Source of the DNA: Candidatus Lucifugimonas marina
GTDB lineage: Bacteria; Chloroflexota; Dehalococcoidia; Lucifugimonadales; Lucifugimonadaceae
Reading direction: 5' to 3'
Length of the DNA stretch: 64,000 bases
Assembly: GCA_029593915.1 (NCBI GenBank)
Contig: CP046147.1
Location: 2,396,001 to 2,460,000 of the forward strand
Of this stretch, positions 1-8,629 are shown one piece after another. The stretch's first letter is position 1. Each line of letters begins with the position of its first letter. The notes beneath the pieces were generated by a model. That model was not told the origin of the DNA and searched no databases. It saw only the letters and a list, made by a program, of their open reading frames with translations. The position numbers were made by a program, and so were the translations under genes.

Positions 1-29
1 ATATCTTTGTCGTAAGTGAGAGTAGCCAT
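1..29 (-). CDS. ilvC: Ketol-acid reductoisomerase, first nine codons only
   Basis: An ATG at 29 on the minus strand opens a frame reading MATLTYDKD and runs off the window edge. IlvC proteins normally begin with a short M-A-x-x-x-Y-D-x-D start, and ilvC normally follows ilvBN, so this is very likely the start of ilvC, the NADPH-dependent isomeroreductase that acts on acetolactate. The 84 bases separating it from ilvN show no terminator, so it is probably the third gene of the T-box-controlled operon. Only nine codons are visible, so the call rests on this short match plus context. Confidence 0.6.
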
Positions 30-113
30 TTCGAATTGTCAGCCTTAGGGCTCGTGATTTTGTGTCGTTATCTCTTGGTAGCAGTCCTACCAAAAGTTGC
101 TTTGGGAGCGTTC

Positions 114-704
114 TTAGACGCTACCGGTTTCGCCAGTTGGAATAGGAAGTACGTAAGTCGGGTTGCTTGCATCGGCCTGATAAAGACCGTCGTCTTCGCC
201 TTCTACAAGCGTGCCTCTGAGCGTTGCAACACGCCCAGTCCGGATCACTTCCAATAATCCGAACTTCTTCATTAGTTCGATCAGCGAGTCGATCTTCTGC
301 CGCCCACCAGAAATTTCCAGTGTCAGGCTTTCGACTCCGATGTCGATAACGTTCGCTCGGTAAACATTTGTCAGTTCCAGCACTTCACTACGAGTAGAAG
401 CAGGGGCTGAAACCTTGATGAGCGCCAGTTCGCGCCAAACGATGTTCTTTTCAGTTATATCGTGAACTTCAACAACATCGATCAAACGATCGAGTTGCGC
501 CGCCACGTGTCGTACGACTTCATCTGGCCCTTCGACCACAAAAGTCATTCGAGACATACCGGATTGCTCTGATCGTCCAACAGTCAGACTCGCAATGTTG
601 AACCCGCGTCGTCGGAAAAGACCAGATATGCGAGCGAGTACGCCCGGCTTATCTTGAACCAATGCCGAAATAGTTCGTTGAAATGTTCCGTTAGCTGGTG
701 CCAT
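114..704 (-). CDS. ilvN: Acetolactate synthase small (regulatory) subunit
   Basis: This 196-residue protein is the regulatory subunit of acetohydroxyacid synthase, which binds valine and activates the large subunit in the cytoplasm. The N-terminal ACT domain (residues about 8-80) has the typical start TISALVQDKPGVLARISGLF and the RRGFNIASLTVG segment. A second ACT-like C-terminal domain follows (about 85-165), with IDIGVESLTLEISG. The length fits the longer IlvN/IlvH class. The ATG overlaps the ilvB stop codon by one base (TAATG), indicating translational coupling. About 25 residues beyond the usual C-terminus show no recognised motif. Confidence 0.95.
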   Translation of the reverse strand: MAPANGTFQRTISALVQDKPGVLARISGLFRRRGFNIASLTVGRSEQSGMSRMTFVVEGPDEVVRHVAAQLDRLIDVVEVHDITEKNIVWRELALIKVSAPASTRSEVLELTNVYRANVIDIGVESLTLEISGGRQKIDSLIELMKKFGLLEVIRTGRVATLRGTLVEGEDDGLYQADASNPTYVLPIPTGETGSV

Positions 705-2386
705 TAGTTAGGGTCCTCGATCAGTTCTTTCACGCTTTGACCAGCAGGAATCATTGGGTAGAGGTCATCGACCTTCTCGATAACGAAATCGACGATAACC
801 GGACCATCGTAGGCATTTGCTTCAGCAATAGCCGCTTCGAGTTCGTCTTGCTTCGTCACACGAATTCCTTTGATTCCGTATGCCTCTGCAAGCTTCACGA
901 AATCAGGGTTAGCCGTGTAGGTTTCAGCCTGATAGTCGCCGTTGTAGAAGAAGCCCTGCCACTGGGTGATCATTCCCAAATGGTTGTTATTCAAAATTGC
1001 GTACTTCACTGGGAGATTATTCTCTGCAGCAGTCGCCAGCTCCATGAGAGTCATCTGGAAACCACCATCACCACAGATCGACCAAACGAGCTTGTCTGGA
1101 TTTCCAACCTGTGCACCGATAGCAGATGGAACTTCGTAGCCCATCGTTCCAGCTCCACCTGAAGAAAGCCACGAATTAGCGTTCTTGAACTGGTAGTGCT
1201 GAGCAGCCCACATTTGGTGCTGTCCAACTCCGGTAGTAATGATTGCCTCACCCTGAGTTACGTCAGAGAGAGCCTTCACAACGTGCTGCCCCATCAAGCG
1301 GTCGCTTTCAGGAATACGCAGCGAGGGGTGTTCAGCCTTGAGATGTTCAATGTGCTGCAACCACTCAACGTGGGTGGTCTTTTCCACTTTGGGAATCAAC
1401 TGCCCGAATACGTCTTTGATATTGCCGACAACAGGCGCTTCAACCTGAATGCTCTTGTTGATTTCAGCAGGATCAATATCAACGTGAATCTTCTTTGACC
1501 CAGTCGAGAATCGCTTCGAGTCGCCAACGATTCGGTCATCAAACCGGCTGCCGAAGTTGATAATCAAGTCGGCTTCGTCGACAGCAAGCGATGCGTATGC
1601 CATTCCGTGCATTCCCGGGAAGCCGGTGCTGAGCACATGGTCTTCAGGGAACGATGAAATCCCTAACAGTGTTGTGACAACTGGAATCTGCGCCTTCTCG
1701 GCAAGTTCCTTGAGTTCGTCAAATGATCGTGAGAGTACGACTCCGTGACCAGCGAGGATCACCGGGCGCTCTGATTCGTTGATCAGCTTTGCAGCGGCCT
1801 CAACCTGTGATTCTTCAGCCATGCCTGGAACGCTGTACCCGGGAAGGTCGATTGCAGCATCAGGATCGTAGTCACCCATCTCGGTAAATACGTCTTTTGG
1901 AATATCGATCAGCACCGGACCAGGTCGACCCGTTCGGGCGATGTGGAATGCCTCATGAATGGTTGCACCGAGGTCGTCGGCTCGCATCACGAGATAGTTG
2001 TGCTTAGTTACGGGCAGAGTTGCTCCGGTGATGTCAGTTTCCTGAAAAGCATCAGTTCCGATCGCTGCTCGACCAACCTGACCGGTGATCGCAACCATAG
2101 GAACTGAGTCCATCATGGCTGTAGCCAGTCCAGTGACGAGGTTTGTTGCACCGGGACCCGATGTTGCGAATGCAACTCCGACCTTGCCGGTCGAACGTGC
2201 GTAACCATCGGCAGAGTGAGCTGCGCCCTGCTCGTGTCGAGACAGGATGTGACGCAGGTCGGGGTACTCAGAGAGAACTCCGTAGAGTGGAAGGATGGCG
2301 CCACCTGGAATGCCAAAGACCACGTTCACGCCCTCTTTAAGGAGCGCTTCGCAGACTATTTGACTACCACTGAGGTGCTTGGACAT
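704..2386 (-). CDS. ilvB: Acetolactate synthase large (catalytic) subunit
   Basis: The ThDP- and FAD-dependent catalytic subunit condenses two pyruvates, or pyruvate and 2-oxobutyrate, in valine, leucine and isoleucine synthesis. The 560-residue protein has the N-terminal ThDP-binding PYR domain with [13 protein letters not shown] and the catalytic Glu in [16 protein letters not shown], a central domain with GHGVVLSRS, and a C-terminal PP domain with [12 protein letters not shown] and the NNNHLGM metal-ThDP motif. I chose the ATG at 2386 because AGGA lies 7 bases upstream. A longer frame reaches 2437 but adds 17 residues not typical of the family. Expression is probably set by the T-box leader upstream. 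Confidence 0.96.
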   Translation of the reverse strand: MSKHLSGSQIVCEALLKEGVNVVFGIPGGAILPLYGVLSEYPDLRHILSRHEQGAAHSADGYARSTGKVGVAFATSGPGATNLVTGLATAMMDSVPMVAITGQVGRAAIGTDAFQETDITGATLPVTKHNYLVMRADDLGATIHEAFHIARTGRPGPVLIDIPKDVFTEMGDYDPDAAIDLPGYSVPGMAEESQVEAAAKLINESERPVILAGHGVVLSRSFDELKELAEKAQIPVVTTLLGISSFPEDHVLSTGFPGMHGMAYASLAVDEADLIINFGSRFDDRIVGDSKRFSTGSKKIHVDIDPAEINKSIQVEAPVVGNIKDVFGQLIPKVEKTTHVEWLQHIEHLKAEHPSLRIPESDRLMGQHVVKALSDVTQGEAIITTGVGQHQMWAAQHYQFKNANSWLSSGGAGTMGYEVPSAIGAQVGNPDKLVWSICGDGGFQMTLMELATAAENNLPVKYAILNNNHLGMITQWQGFFYNGDYQAETYTANPDFVKLAEAYGIKGIRVTKQDELEAAIAEANAYDGPVIVDFVIEKVDDLYPMIPAGQSVKELIEDPN

Positions 2387-2402
2387 AACGGTTTCCTGGC
2401 CG

Positions 2403-2424
2403 ATTGCCGAAATTACTCGGCAAT
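2403..2424 (-). other. Small hairpin in the ilvB 5' untranslated region
   Basis: ATTGCCGA and TCGGCAAT form a perfect 8-bp inverted repeat with a 6-base loop. It ends about 17 bases before the ilvB start, just upstream of the Shine-Dalgarno, so it could affect translation or protect the mRNA 5' end after leader processing. No T-tract follows, so it is not a terminator. Confidence 0.4.
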
Positions 2425-2452
2425 TCCTTCCTACCAACTACTAAAAATATTT

Positions 2453-2491
2453 ATTCACACGTTTGTGAATTTACGTATCTCGCAAATTCAC
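2453..2491. promoter_or_regulatory. Cluster of TTCACA/TGTGAA palindromes
   Basis: ATTCACA-CGTT-TGTGAAT (2453-2470) is a perfect 7-bp-arm palindrome. It overlaps a second inverted repeat, GTGAATTT at 2465-2472 with AAATTCAC at 2484-2491. Three TTCACA/TGTGAA half-sites therefore lie in 40 bases, between the T-box terminator and ilvB. The layout resembles an operator array for a dimeric regulator, or alternative hairpins in the transcript. Its binding partner cannot be told from sequence. Confidence 0.4.
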
Positions 2492-2504
2492 ACTTACGAA
2501 GGGC

Positions 2505-2538
2505 AAAAAAAAATCCCGCCCCTTCACAAAGGACGAGA
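2505..2538 (-). terminator. T-box terminator hairpin before ilvB
   Basis: On the minus strand TCTCGTCCTT pairs with AGGGGCGGGA (10 bp including G-U pairs) around the loop TGTGA, followed at once by nine T residues (2513-2505). The 5' arm lies just after the T-box sequence, as expected when uncharged tRNA pairing builds an antiterminator from the T-box and the 5' terminator arm. Confidence 0.9.
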
Positions 2539-2772
2539 CTTGCATCCCGCGGTACCACCTTCGATTGCCTGACACCCAGCATGCGCTGAATTCCAGACCA
2601 CTCAAGGAACCGTTACGTGGCCAAACCCGTTTGAACCTAGTCCGAATTTCCGGAGTTCAGATCAACCGCTCCAAGGCGAGTTCTCGAATTCGTACGCACC
2701 GGATTCACACCAACACCGGCTCTCTCTTGCGTACTGCGTTCGGTACTACTCCCGTTCACAGCGTTTCACAAA
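2505..2772 (-). ncRNA. T-box riboswitch leader controlling ilvB-ilvN-ilvC
   Basis: The conserved T-box AGGTGGTACCGCGG is read on the minus strand at about 2560-2547, just before the terminator. Further 5', Stem I landmarks are present: GTACGC pairs with GCGTAC, the AGAGAGA bulge lies inside it, and a CCGG...CCGG apical stem follows. The specifier region reads GAA-CTC, with CTC at 2680-2678, which would select leucyl-tRNA; another in-loop triplet cannot be excluded by eye. T-box leaders sense uncharged tRNA and antiterminate transcription, so the operon should rise on amino-acid starvation. The 5' end is set by the promoter at 2778-2807. Confidence 0.9.
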
Positions 2773-2777
2773 CGATA

Positions 2778-2807
2778 ATTATAAGTGTTTTGGCTATCGA
2801 GAAGCAA
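2778..2807 (-). promoter_or_regulatory. Promoter of the ilv T-box leader
   Basis: On the minus strand TTGCTT (2807-2802) and TATAAT (2783-2778) are separated by 18 bases, a good housekeeping sigma match. It would start transcription near 2771, at the 5' edge of the T-box leader. Confidence 0.75.
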
Positions 2808-2943
2808 TCATCTGAGCTTCAAACCACATAATCAAAACCAACTATTCATGAATTGCGCCAGTATCGTCGCCCTTGTAGCCGGTCGCAGGCATACACTTCT
2901 TCAGTTGCCCAAACATCACACAGCGCTGAGTCAAAGCGGAATT

Positions 2944-3861
2944 TTGTCTACACTCGCCAACGTTCGCATACGTAATTTCAATTGGTCTGATCTCGACACC
3001 CTTCAGCACCTGCTGAACGAAGCGGGTCGTCACGGCCACAGAGATTGGCCCAGCAATTCGAACGATCTTCGATCTGAACTCGAATTCCCACGAGTCAAAC
3101 CAGAACAAAACATTGCCTTAGCGATGGCCGGCAGCGAAGCGGTTGGATACGCAATCGTCGAACCAGAATCTAACATAGGCCGTTCGGTTATCGGACTTGG
3201 CAGCAGCCTTGTTGGACTGGCGACACGCAATCAGTTGCTTGAGTGGGCGATGGACAGAGCAAAAACAGAAGCTCCTATCGCACACTTGTCGACCAGAGAC
3301 AATGAATCTGAACTTGAGAAATTAATCGACCAGTTCGGCTGGAAGAAAGTTCGTAAGTATCTAAAACTGGTAGCTTCAGCTGAACTCATTCCCGCACCAG
3401 CAGTAATGCCGGAAGGTTTCTCAGCAAGAACAATGCTGGGACTCGACGAAGTTCCCGAGCTCACCTATTTACAAAACTCGGCTTTCAGCGAGCACTTCGG
3501 CTACTCACCGAATACTGAAGATGAAATCAGCGCAAGACTGACAGCTGCCGACTCCAACTTTGACGATGTTGTGATGATTCACGACGCCAACGAACAGTTG
3601 GTCGCATACTGCTGGACTCAAGTTCAAGACCGAGCCGGTTCTAAAGTCGGAAGAATCGGCATGACTGGTGTTTTGCCGACTGCCAGAAAAAAGGGACTCG
3701 GTAGAGCAATTGCCGAAGTCGGATACAACCATCTGCTGACGAGAAACGTCGATTCGGTTGAATTAGACGTCGATTCCGTCAACGCACCTGCAATAAAAGT
3801 CTATTCGTCGATGGGCTTCGAGCGGAGTAGCGAAGTTAACTGGTGGCGACGCTCTCTGTAA
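2944..3861 (+). CDS. Two-domain GNAT acetyltransferase (MshD-like architecture)
   Basis: This protein of about 305 residues holds two GNAT folds. The first begins at NVRIRNFNWSDLDTLQHLL. The second carries the acetyl-CoA pyrophosphate-binding stretch GVLPTARKKGLGRAIAEVGYNHLL and the closing VNAPAIKVYSSMGFE strand. Paired GNAT domains are seen in mycothiol synthase MshD and in many uncharacterised acyltransferases, so the substrate is unknown. The start is uncertain: the frame is open from 2785, but the first 53 residues look unlike GNAT sequence and overlie the ilv promoter, so I prefer the TTG at 2944 after AGCGGA. It diverges from the ilv operon. Confidence 0.75.
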   Translation: MSTLANVRIRNFNWSDLDTLQHLLNEAGRHGHRDWPSNSNDLRSELEFPRVKPEQNIALAMAGSEAVGYAIVEPESNIGRSVIGLGSSLVGLATRNQLLEWAMDRAKTEAPIAHLSTRDNESELEKLIDQFGWKKVRKYLKLVASAELIPAPAVMPEGFSARTMLGLDEVPELTYLQNSAFSEHFGYSPNTEDEISARLTAADSNFDDVVMIHDANEQLVAYCWTQVQDRAGSKVGRIGMTGVLPTARKKGLGRAIAEVGYNHLLTRNVDSVELDVDSVNAPAIKVYSSMGFERSSEVNWWRRSL

Positions 3862-3882
3862 CGCTCACCGATTCAGGAACTG

Positions 3883-5109
3883 CTAACCGCCAGCGGCGGG
3901 AACGGCAGTGATCGAAGGGGTAGGAAGCAGTTCGCGGTAGCAAGCAAGCAGCGCATCGGTCGAACGATCCCAACTCAAAGATTCAGCGTGTTCTCGAGCA
4001 GCTGTACCCATGCGTGATCGCATCAAGTCGTCGCTCAGCAATTCACATAATCGCTCTGCCATCACATCGCTCTGCTTGGCGGGAACCAAGAAACCAGTTG
4101 AACCGCTCTGAACGATTGTTGGCAGACCACCAACTTCCGACGCAACTACTGGTCGACCGCAAGCCGAAGCTTCCAGCGCTGCCAAACCAAAACTTTCGTA
4201 GTGAGAAGGAAGCACACACACATCGGCGGCGTTGTAGTGAACCGGAAGTTCGTCTTGACCTACTGAGCCAACAAAGCGAACGGATTCTGTGAGTTTCATT
4301 CGGCGAGCAAGATCTTGGAGACGGGCTTTCTCTTCCGAGTTTTCGTCACCACCAACAACGTTCAATGTAATTGAATGTGTGTCTTCAAGGCTCGCGACGG
4401 CTTTGAATAGAACATCCAAGCCTTTCAGCGGCTCGAGTCGTCCGACAAACAAAATATTCTTCTCTTCGCCATAACCGAGGTAGTCACGCGACTGTTGCTT
4501 CGACATGGGGCGGAATCGAGAAAGATCAACGCCGGGTGGAATAACACTGACACTTGAAGGGTCGACGTTGCAGTAGTCGACAACGGCTTCTTTCTCATGT
4601 TCGGTCCATACGATTACTGATTGAGCGCTGCACGCGATTTCCATCTCTGATGAATCACGCTGTTCAACTTCAGATTCTTCGGGTCGACCACGGCGTTTCA
4701 TTTCAGCCATCGTGTGGAAGCTGGTGGTGTGCGGCACTCCCCACTCAGCGGCAAGCCGCATTCCGACTAAACCAGACAACCAGTAGTGCGTGCTAACAAG
4801 ATCGTACTGAAGCCTGTTCTCGATAACGAACCGGCGCATTTGAGATGCGAAGTGCGGTAGAAGTTCGTAAACGCCTGTCTTATCGAGCGATGGCGGTCCC
4901 GCTGGCAGGTGAATTAGTCGCGCACCCGGAGCCAGCGTCACGACTTGCGGATCAAGCGGGTCGTGGTGACGTGTAAATACATCGACTTGAACTCCACGAG
5001 CGGCAAGTCGTTTTGCCATCTCGAGAATGTATATGTTCATGCCTCCGGAGTCTTTGCTGCCTGCTTGGCGCATAGGACATCCGTGCACTGTAATTACTGC
5101 AACGTGCAT
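3883..5109 (-). CDS. Family 4 glycosyltransferase, MshA-like
   Basis: A 408-residue GT-B glycosyltransferase. The N-terminal half has VHGCPMRQAG and the SGGMNIYILEMAKRLAARG acceptor-side motif typical of the MshA (D-inositol-3-phosphate GlcNAc transferase) and sucrose-phosphate-synthase-like branch. The C-terminal half has ILFVGRLEPLKGLDVLFKA and the nucleotide-sugar E-x7-E motif in SHYESFGLAALEASACGRPV. The closest named relative by motif is MshA; many environmental bacteria carry members of unknown acceptor, so the substrate stays open. It is the last gene of a minus-strand run, 19 bases after the FemAB-like gene. Confidence 0.85.
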   Translation of the reverse strand: MHVAVITVHGCPMRQAGSKDSGGMNIYILEMAKRLAARGVQVDVFTRHHDPLDPQVVTLAPGARLIHLPAGPPSLDKTGVYELLPHFASQMRRFVIENRLQYDLVSTHYWLSGLVGMRLAAEWGVPHTTSFHTMAEMKRRGRPEESEVEQRDSSEMEIACSAQSVIVWTEHEKEAVVDYCNVDPSSVSVIPPGVDLSRFRPMSKQQSRDYLGYGEEKNILFVGRLEPLKGLDVLFKAVASLEDTHSITLNVVGGDENSEEKARLQDLARRMKLTESVRFVGSVGQDELPVHYNAADVCVLPSHYESFGLAALEASACGRPVVASEVGGLPTIVQSGSTGFLVPAKQSDVMAERLCELLSDDLMRSRMGTAAREHAESLSWDRSTDALLACYRELLPTPSITAVPAAGG

Positions 5110-5128
5110 AGTTGGGCGGACTACTTAC

Positions 5129-6166
5129 CTAAGACTGGCGAGTAGCCGTTAGAGCGAAAACCTGACGATCGATCCCGCCAAGATGATATTTATAAGATTC
5201 GTTTCCACGCATGAAATCGAACACTCGGTGACCGGCTTCAATAGACGATTTGATAGCTAGCGCGTGATTCAGCAATCCGACCGATAATTTCGACTGGGCG
5301 GGATTGTACCCGCTGTTATACAGATAACGCACATTTCCACAGACGAATGACAGCGATGTGGCTTCTCGCACACCGTTCACTTCAAGGAAACACAGGCGGG
5401 TAAAGCCAGATGCAGCGAGCTCGACAGCTATACGACTGAAGAACTGTTCTCGCTCGGGAGTCATAAACTCGTTCTTATCTGGAGTACTCATGCGATGCAA
5501 ACGCATGAAATCGCCCATTGCAGATTCGATTTCAGCCGGTTCGGTAAGTTCCACCTGCTTTGTCTCTCCGGCGGCTTCTAGCCTACGGAGTTTACGACGC
5601 AGCTCATGACGATCTTTCTTACGAAGGCTAGAAACATACTCGTCCCACGTAGACGGAAGGTCGAGACGAGGAGCAACATCTTCTTGCTCTAACTCCACGT
5701 TCCAACCGGCTTTTTCAGCGGCTTCACGAAACTGGGTGATGGTGGGCGAATTGCTAGGAAGAGACTGGAGATTAATAGTGTCTATTTCTCGCATCTCATC
5801 GATGTGAGAAACGAGGGTCTCGATGCAGTTCGGAGAGAATCGGTCGCGTATCAGGAAGTCGTGATAGTCGACGAGATCAGTGCTGCCGAGGAAGCTGATT
5901 TCAGAACCATCGATCATCATCGGGGCGATCATGTTGATGTCGCCAGATTCAGATCGAACAACCATGATCTTTAGTTCAGAGTCGCCTTGAAATTCTGACC
6001 ACCACGTCTTCTGCCACGCTTCTGTGTCGAAGAACGTTGGTTCGTTGCACCCTTCAATCAGGTGTTGCCAGTGATCTGCAAGGCTCTCGAAAGTCCCCTG
6101 CTCGACCCCAGCGCTACAACAAGTCAATTTAGCGGCTAATCCTTTAGCAAATAGTCTTGAATCCAA
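5129..6166 (-). CDS. FemAB/GNAT-fold acyltransferase
   Basis: A 345-residue protein with the tandem GNAT-like fold of the FemAB/CelD group. Seen features are the WQKTWWSEF opening, LRKKDRHELRRKLRRLEAAG (substrate-binding helix of this family), a block of basic and aromatic residues, and the C-terminal VGLLNHALAIKSSIEAGH and FDFMRGNESYKYHLG motifs. Such enzymes transfer amino-acyl or acyl groups, often in envelope polymer or glycolipid synthesis. The first in-frame start is TTG at 6166 without a clear ribosome site, so the N-terminus is uncertain. It lies 18 bases after thrC and 19 before the GT4 gene, which suggests a joint role in a glycoconjugate. Confidence 0.75.
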   Translation of the reverse strand: MDSRLFAKGLAAKLTCCSAGVEQGTFESLADHWQHLIEGCNEPTFFDTEAWQKTWWSEFQGDSELKIMVVRSESGDINMIAPMMIDGSEISFLGSTDLVDYHDFLIRDRFSPNCIETLVSHIDEMREIDTINLQSLPSNSPTITQFREAAEKAGWNVELEQEDVAPRLDLPSTWDEYVSSLRKKDRHELRRKLRRLEAAGETKQVELTEPAEIESAMGDFMRLHRMSTPDKNEFMTPEREQFFSRIAVELAASGFTRLCFLEVNGVREATSLSFVCGNVRYLYNSGYNPAQSKLSVGLLNHALAIKSSIEAGHRVFDFMRGNESYKYHLGGIDRQVFALTATRQS

Positions 6167-6184
6167 CCATCAGTCGGCAGTGAG

Positions 6185-7243
6185 TTACTTACCGCTGTTA
6201 AGAAGATTCATTACTGAGTCGATATCAGGCTCAACGTATTCGAGTTCGACGAGAGCTCGCTTTTCGGCTGTGCCCGGATCTTTCAGTCCGTTACCAGTTA
6301 AGATGCAGACAACCGTCTTGCCAGTCAGGTCCACACCCAGTTCGGGTAGCTTAATCAAACCAGCTACAGAAGCGGAAGAGGCAGGCTCGCAGAAAATACC
6401 CTCTTCTCGGGCTAATCGCAGGTAAGCATCGACAATTTCATTATCGTCGACCATGTCGATCATGCCTTCGGATTCATCACGAGCTGCTTCGGCCTTCTCC
6501 CAGCTGGCAGGATTACCGATTCGGATGGCGGTTGCGATCGTTTCCGGCTTCAGCACCGGTTCACCTCGAACGATAGGGGCAGCACCAGCCGCCTGGAACC
6601 CCATCATCTTAGGAGTGGTTTCTGCACGACCCATCGCCTGGTATTCGTTGAAACCCTTCCAGTACGCAGTGATGTTTCCGGCGTTCCCGACAGGAATACA
6701 CAACATGTCGGGAGCGGCGCCAAGTTCATCGATAATTTCGAAAGCACCAGTCTTCTGGCCTTCGATTCGATACGGGTTCACCGAGTTGACCAACTCGATA
6801 TCCATAACTTCGACAATGCTTCGCACTGCATTCAACGCGTCGTCGAAGCTGCCATTTACGGCGAGAATTCGTGCGCCATACGCCATTGCCTGAGCGAGCT
6901 TGCCGAGAGCAATTTCGCCAGCTGGTACCAGTACAAGTGTTTCGAGCCCATAGCGTGCACCATAAGCGGCAGCCGCTGCACTGGTGTTTCCGGTTGAGGC
7001 GCAAATGATGCGCTTCTTGCCAGCTTCTAGAGCTTTCGCAATTGCCATGACCATTCCGCGGTCTTTGAACGACCCCGTTGGGTTACAGCCTTCGAGTTTG
7101 AAATAAAGATCCTTGCAACCGAGCGAATCACCGATGCTTTGGGATCGAACGAGCGGGGTGCTTCCTTCGCCGAGTGAAACCGATGGAGTGGCATCAGTGA
7201 CAGGTAGTAAATCGCGATACCTGTCTATCAATCCGGACTTCAT
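6185..7243 (-). CDS. thrC: Threonine synthase
   Basis: The PLP enzyme converts O-phosphohomoserine to threonine. About 352 residues match the short bacterial ThrC class: SLGEGSTPLVRS near the N-terminus, the PLP lysine in NPTGSFKDRGM, STGNTSAAAAAYGARYG (substrate and phosphate site), PVGNAGNITAYWKGF (PLP phosphate-binding loop) and GLKDPG near the end. I chose the ATG at 7243; an in-frame TTG 6 bases upstream, 11 bases from AGGAG, and a GTG at 7261 are alternatives. It follows hom by 67 bases, so homoserine made by Hom feeds this branch; no homoserine kinase gene is in the window. Confidence 0.95.
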   Translation of the reverse strand: MKSGLIDRYRDLLPVTDATPSVSLGEGSTPLVRSQSIGDSLGCKDLYFKLEGCNPTGSFKDRGMVMAIAKALEAGKKRIICASTGNTSAAAAAYGARYGLETLVLVPAGEIALGKLAQAMAYGARILAVNGSFDDALNAVRSIVEVMDIELVNSVNPYRIEGQKTGAFEIIDELGAAPDMLCIPVGNAGNITAYWKGFNEYQAMGRAETTPKMMGFQAAGAAPIVRGEPVLKPETIATAIRIGNPASWEKAEAARDESEGMIDMVDDNEIVDAYLRLAREEGIFCEPASSASVAGLIKLPELGVDLTGKTVVCILTGNGLKDPGTAEKRALVELEYVEPDIDSVMNLLNSGK

Positions 7244-7310
7244 CGTCAACGGGAAGATCACTCCTGATCAAGTCGAGCCAACGCTCGACTGCTAAACATT
7301 TGACCGAACG

Positions 7311-8627
7311 TTACGCTCGATCACCGTAGGTTTCTACACGCAGCAAGCTATCGAGCCTAAGAACGGAATCGAGTTCTTTGATCGAACTCACCGCACTCTG
7401 CATGTTAGATTCTCGCGCCGGGTGGGTCATTATCACCAAATCAGCGTGGCCATTCTCAATATCAGTATCTTTTTGCAGTACCGAATTGATACTAATGTCT
7501 GCGTCGCCCAGAACCCTTGCAACATTTGCGAGGACGCCCGGTCGATCAGAGGCGGTCAGCCGGATGTAGTACTGGCAAACATGATCGTCCATCGAAGCGA
7601 TTGGAAATGGCTTGGGTGCCGATGACGATGATCCGTTACTAGGTGCCCCTTTGGCGATTCTGATTACATCGCCCATAACAGCACTTGCGGTGGGATTAGG
7701 GCCGGCTCCGGGTCCCTGGAACCATAACGGACCTACAAGATCGCCCTCAACTTCAACGGCGTTCAACACTCCGTTTACTGAAGCCATTGGTACGTCAAGC
7801 GGTATCAGCGCAGGGTGAACTCGTGAGAGAAGCCCCGATTCGCCGTTTGCCTGAGCAACCGCAAGTAGCTTGATGGTGTAGCCAAGTTCACTTGCGTATC
7901 GGAAATCTTTGGCGTGCACCTCACGAATACCCTCTCGATGAATTACATCAACGGGAACTTCGGTGTGGTACGCCAAACGGGCGAGAACAGAAATCTTGTA
8001 CAGAGCGTCGAAGCCATCGACATCGGCAGTAGGGTCGGCTTCGGCGTATCCGAGTGATTGCGCCTCTGAAAGAACATCATCGAAGTCAGCACCTTCATGC
8101 GCCATCTTCGTGAGAATGAAATTAGTTGTTCCGTTGATAATTCCACGCAGGCTCTGGATTTTGTTCGCAGTCAGATCGTTCATCAGTGGGCCGATGATCG
8201 GAATTCCGCCAGCAACGCTCGCTTCGTAGAAAAGATGAACGTTGTTTTCAGCTGCGGTGGCAAGCAATTCGCTGCCCCGCTTAGCCATTACTTCCTTGTT
8301 GGCAGTAACAACATGCTGACCAGCTTCGAGCGCCTTCGTGATGTAATCAAACGCGGGATCTACACCGCCCATCAGTTCGACAACGATGTCGACGTCAGGG
8401 TTAGCGACGACAGTATCGAGATTCGTCGATATTACGGACGGATCGAGATCAACATCGCGTTTGCGAGAGGTATCTCGAACTACTGCTGCAACCACGTTGA
8501 GCGGAACACTAGGATCTTCACTTCGGTGCCGTTCAACAATAGCTTTAGCCACTGCCGTACCGACAACGCCAAGCCCCAAGAGACCTACGCCCATTCCACC
8601 TTCATCTGACCGTGCTGATGAACTCAT
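7311..8627 (-). CDS. hom: Homoserine dehydrogenase
   Basis: This NAD(P)-dependent enzyme reduces aspartate semialdehyde to homoserine, the branch point for threonine and methionine. The 438-residue protein has the Rossmann motif GLLGLGVVGTAVAKAI, the conserved ANKEVMA and YEASVAGGIPII stretches, GIINGTTNFILTKM with the catalytic region, ADPTADVDGFDALYKISVLA, and a C-terminal ACT domain starting at YYIRLTASDRPGVLANVARV that usually mediates threonine feedback. The ATG is two bases after the stop of the foldase gene, so they are cotranscribed. Confidence 0.97.
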   Translation of the reverse strand: MSSSARSDEGGMGVGLLGLGVVGTAVAKAIVERHRSEDPSVPLNVVAAVVRDTSRKRDVDLDPSVISTNLDTVVANPDVDIVVELMGGVDPAFDYITKALEAGQHVVTANKEVMAKRGSELLATAAENNVHLFYEASVAGGIPIIGPLMNDLTANKIQSLRGIINGTTNFILTKMAHEGADFDDVLSEAQSLGYAEADPTADVDGFDALYKISVLARLAYHTEVPVDVIHREGIREVHAKDFRYASELGYTIKLLAVAQANGESGLLSRVHPALIPLDVPMASVNGVLNAVEVEGDLVGPLWFQGPGAGPNPTASAVMGDVIRIAKGAPSNGSSSSAPKPFPIASMDDHVCQYYIRLTASDRPGVLANVARVLGDADISINSVLQKDTDIENGHADLVIMTHPARESNMQSAVSSIKELDSVLRLDSLLRVETYGDRA

Positions 8628-8629
8628 CG

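Noticed and set aside
36..257. Plus-strand frame at the window start
   Set aside because: It lies antisense to ilvN, has no ribosome site and no recognisable domain.
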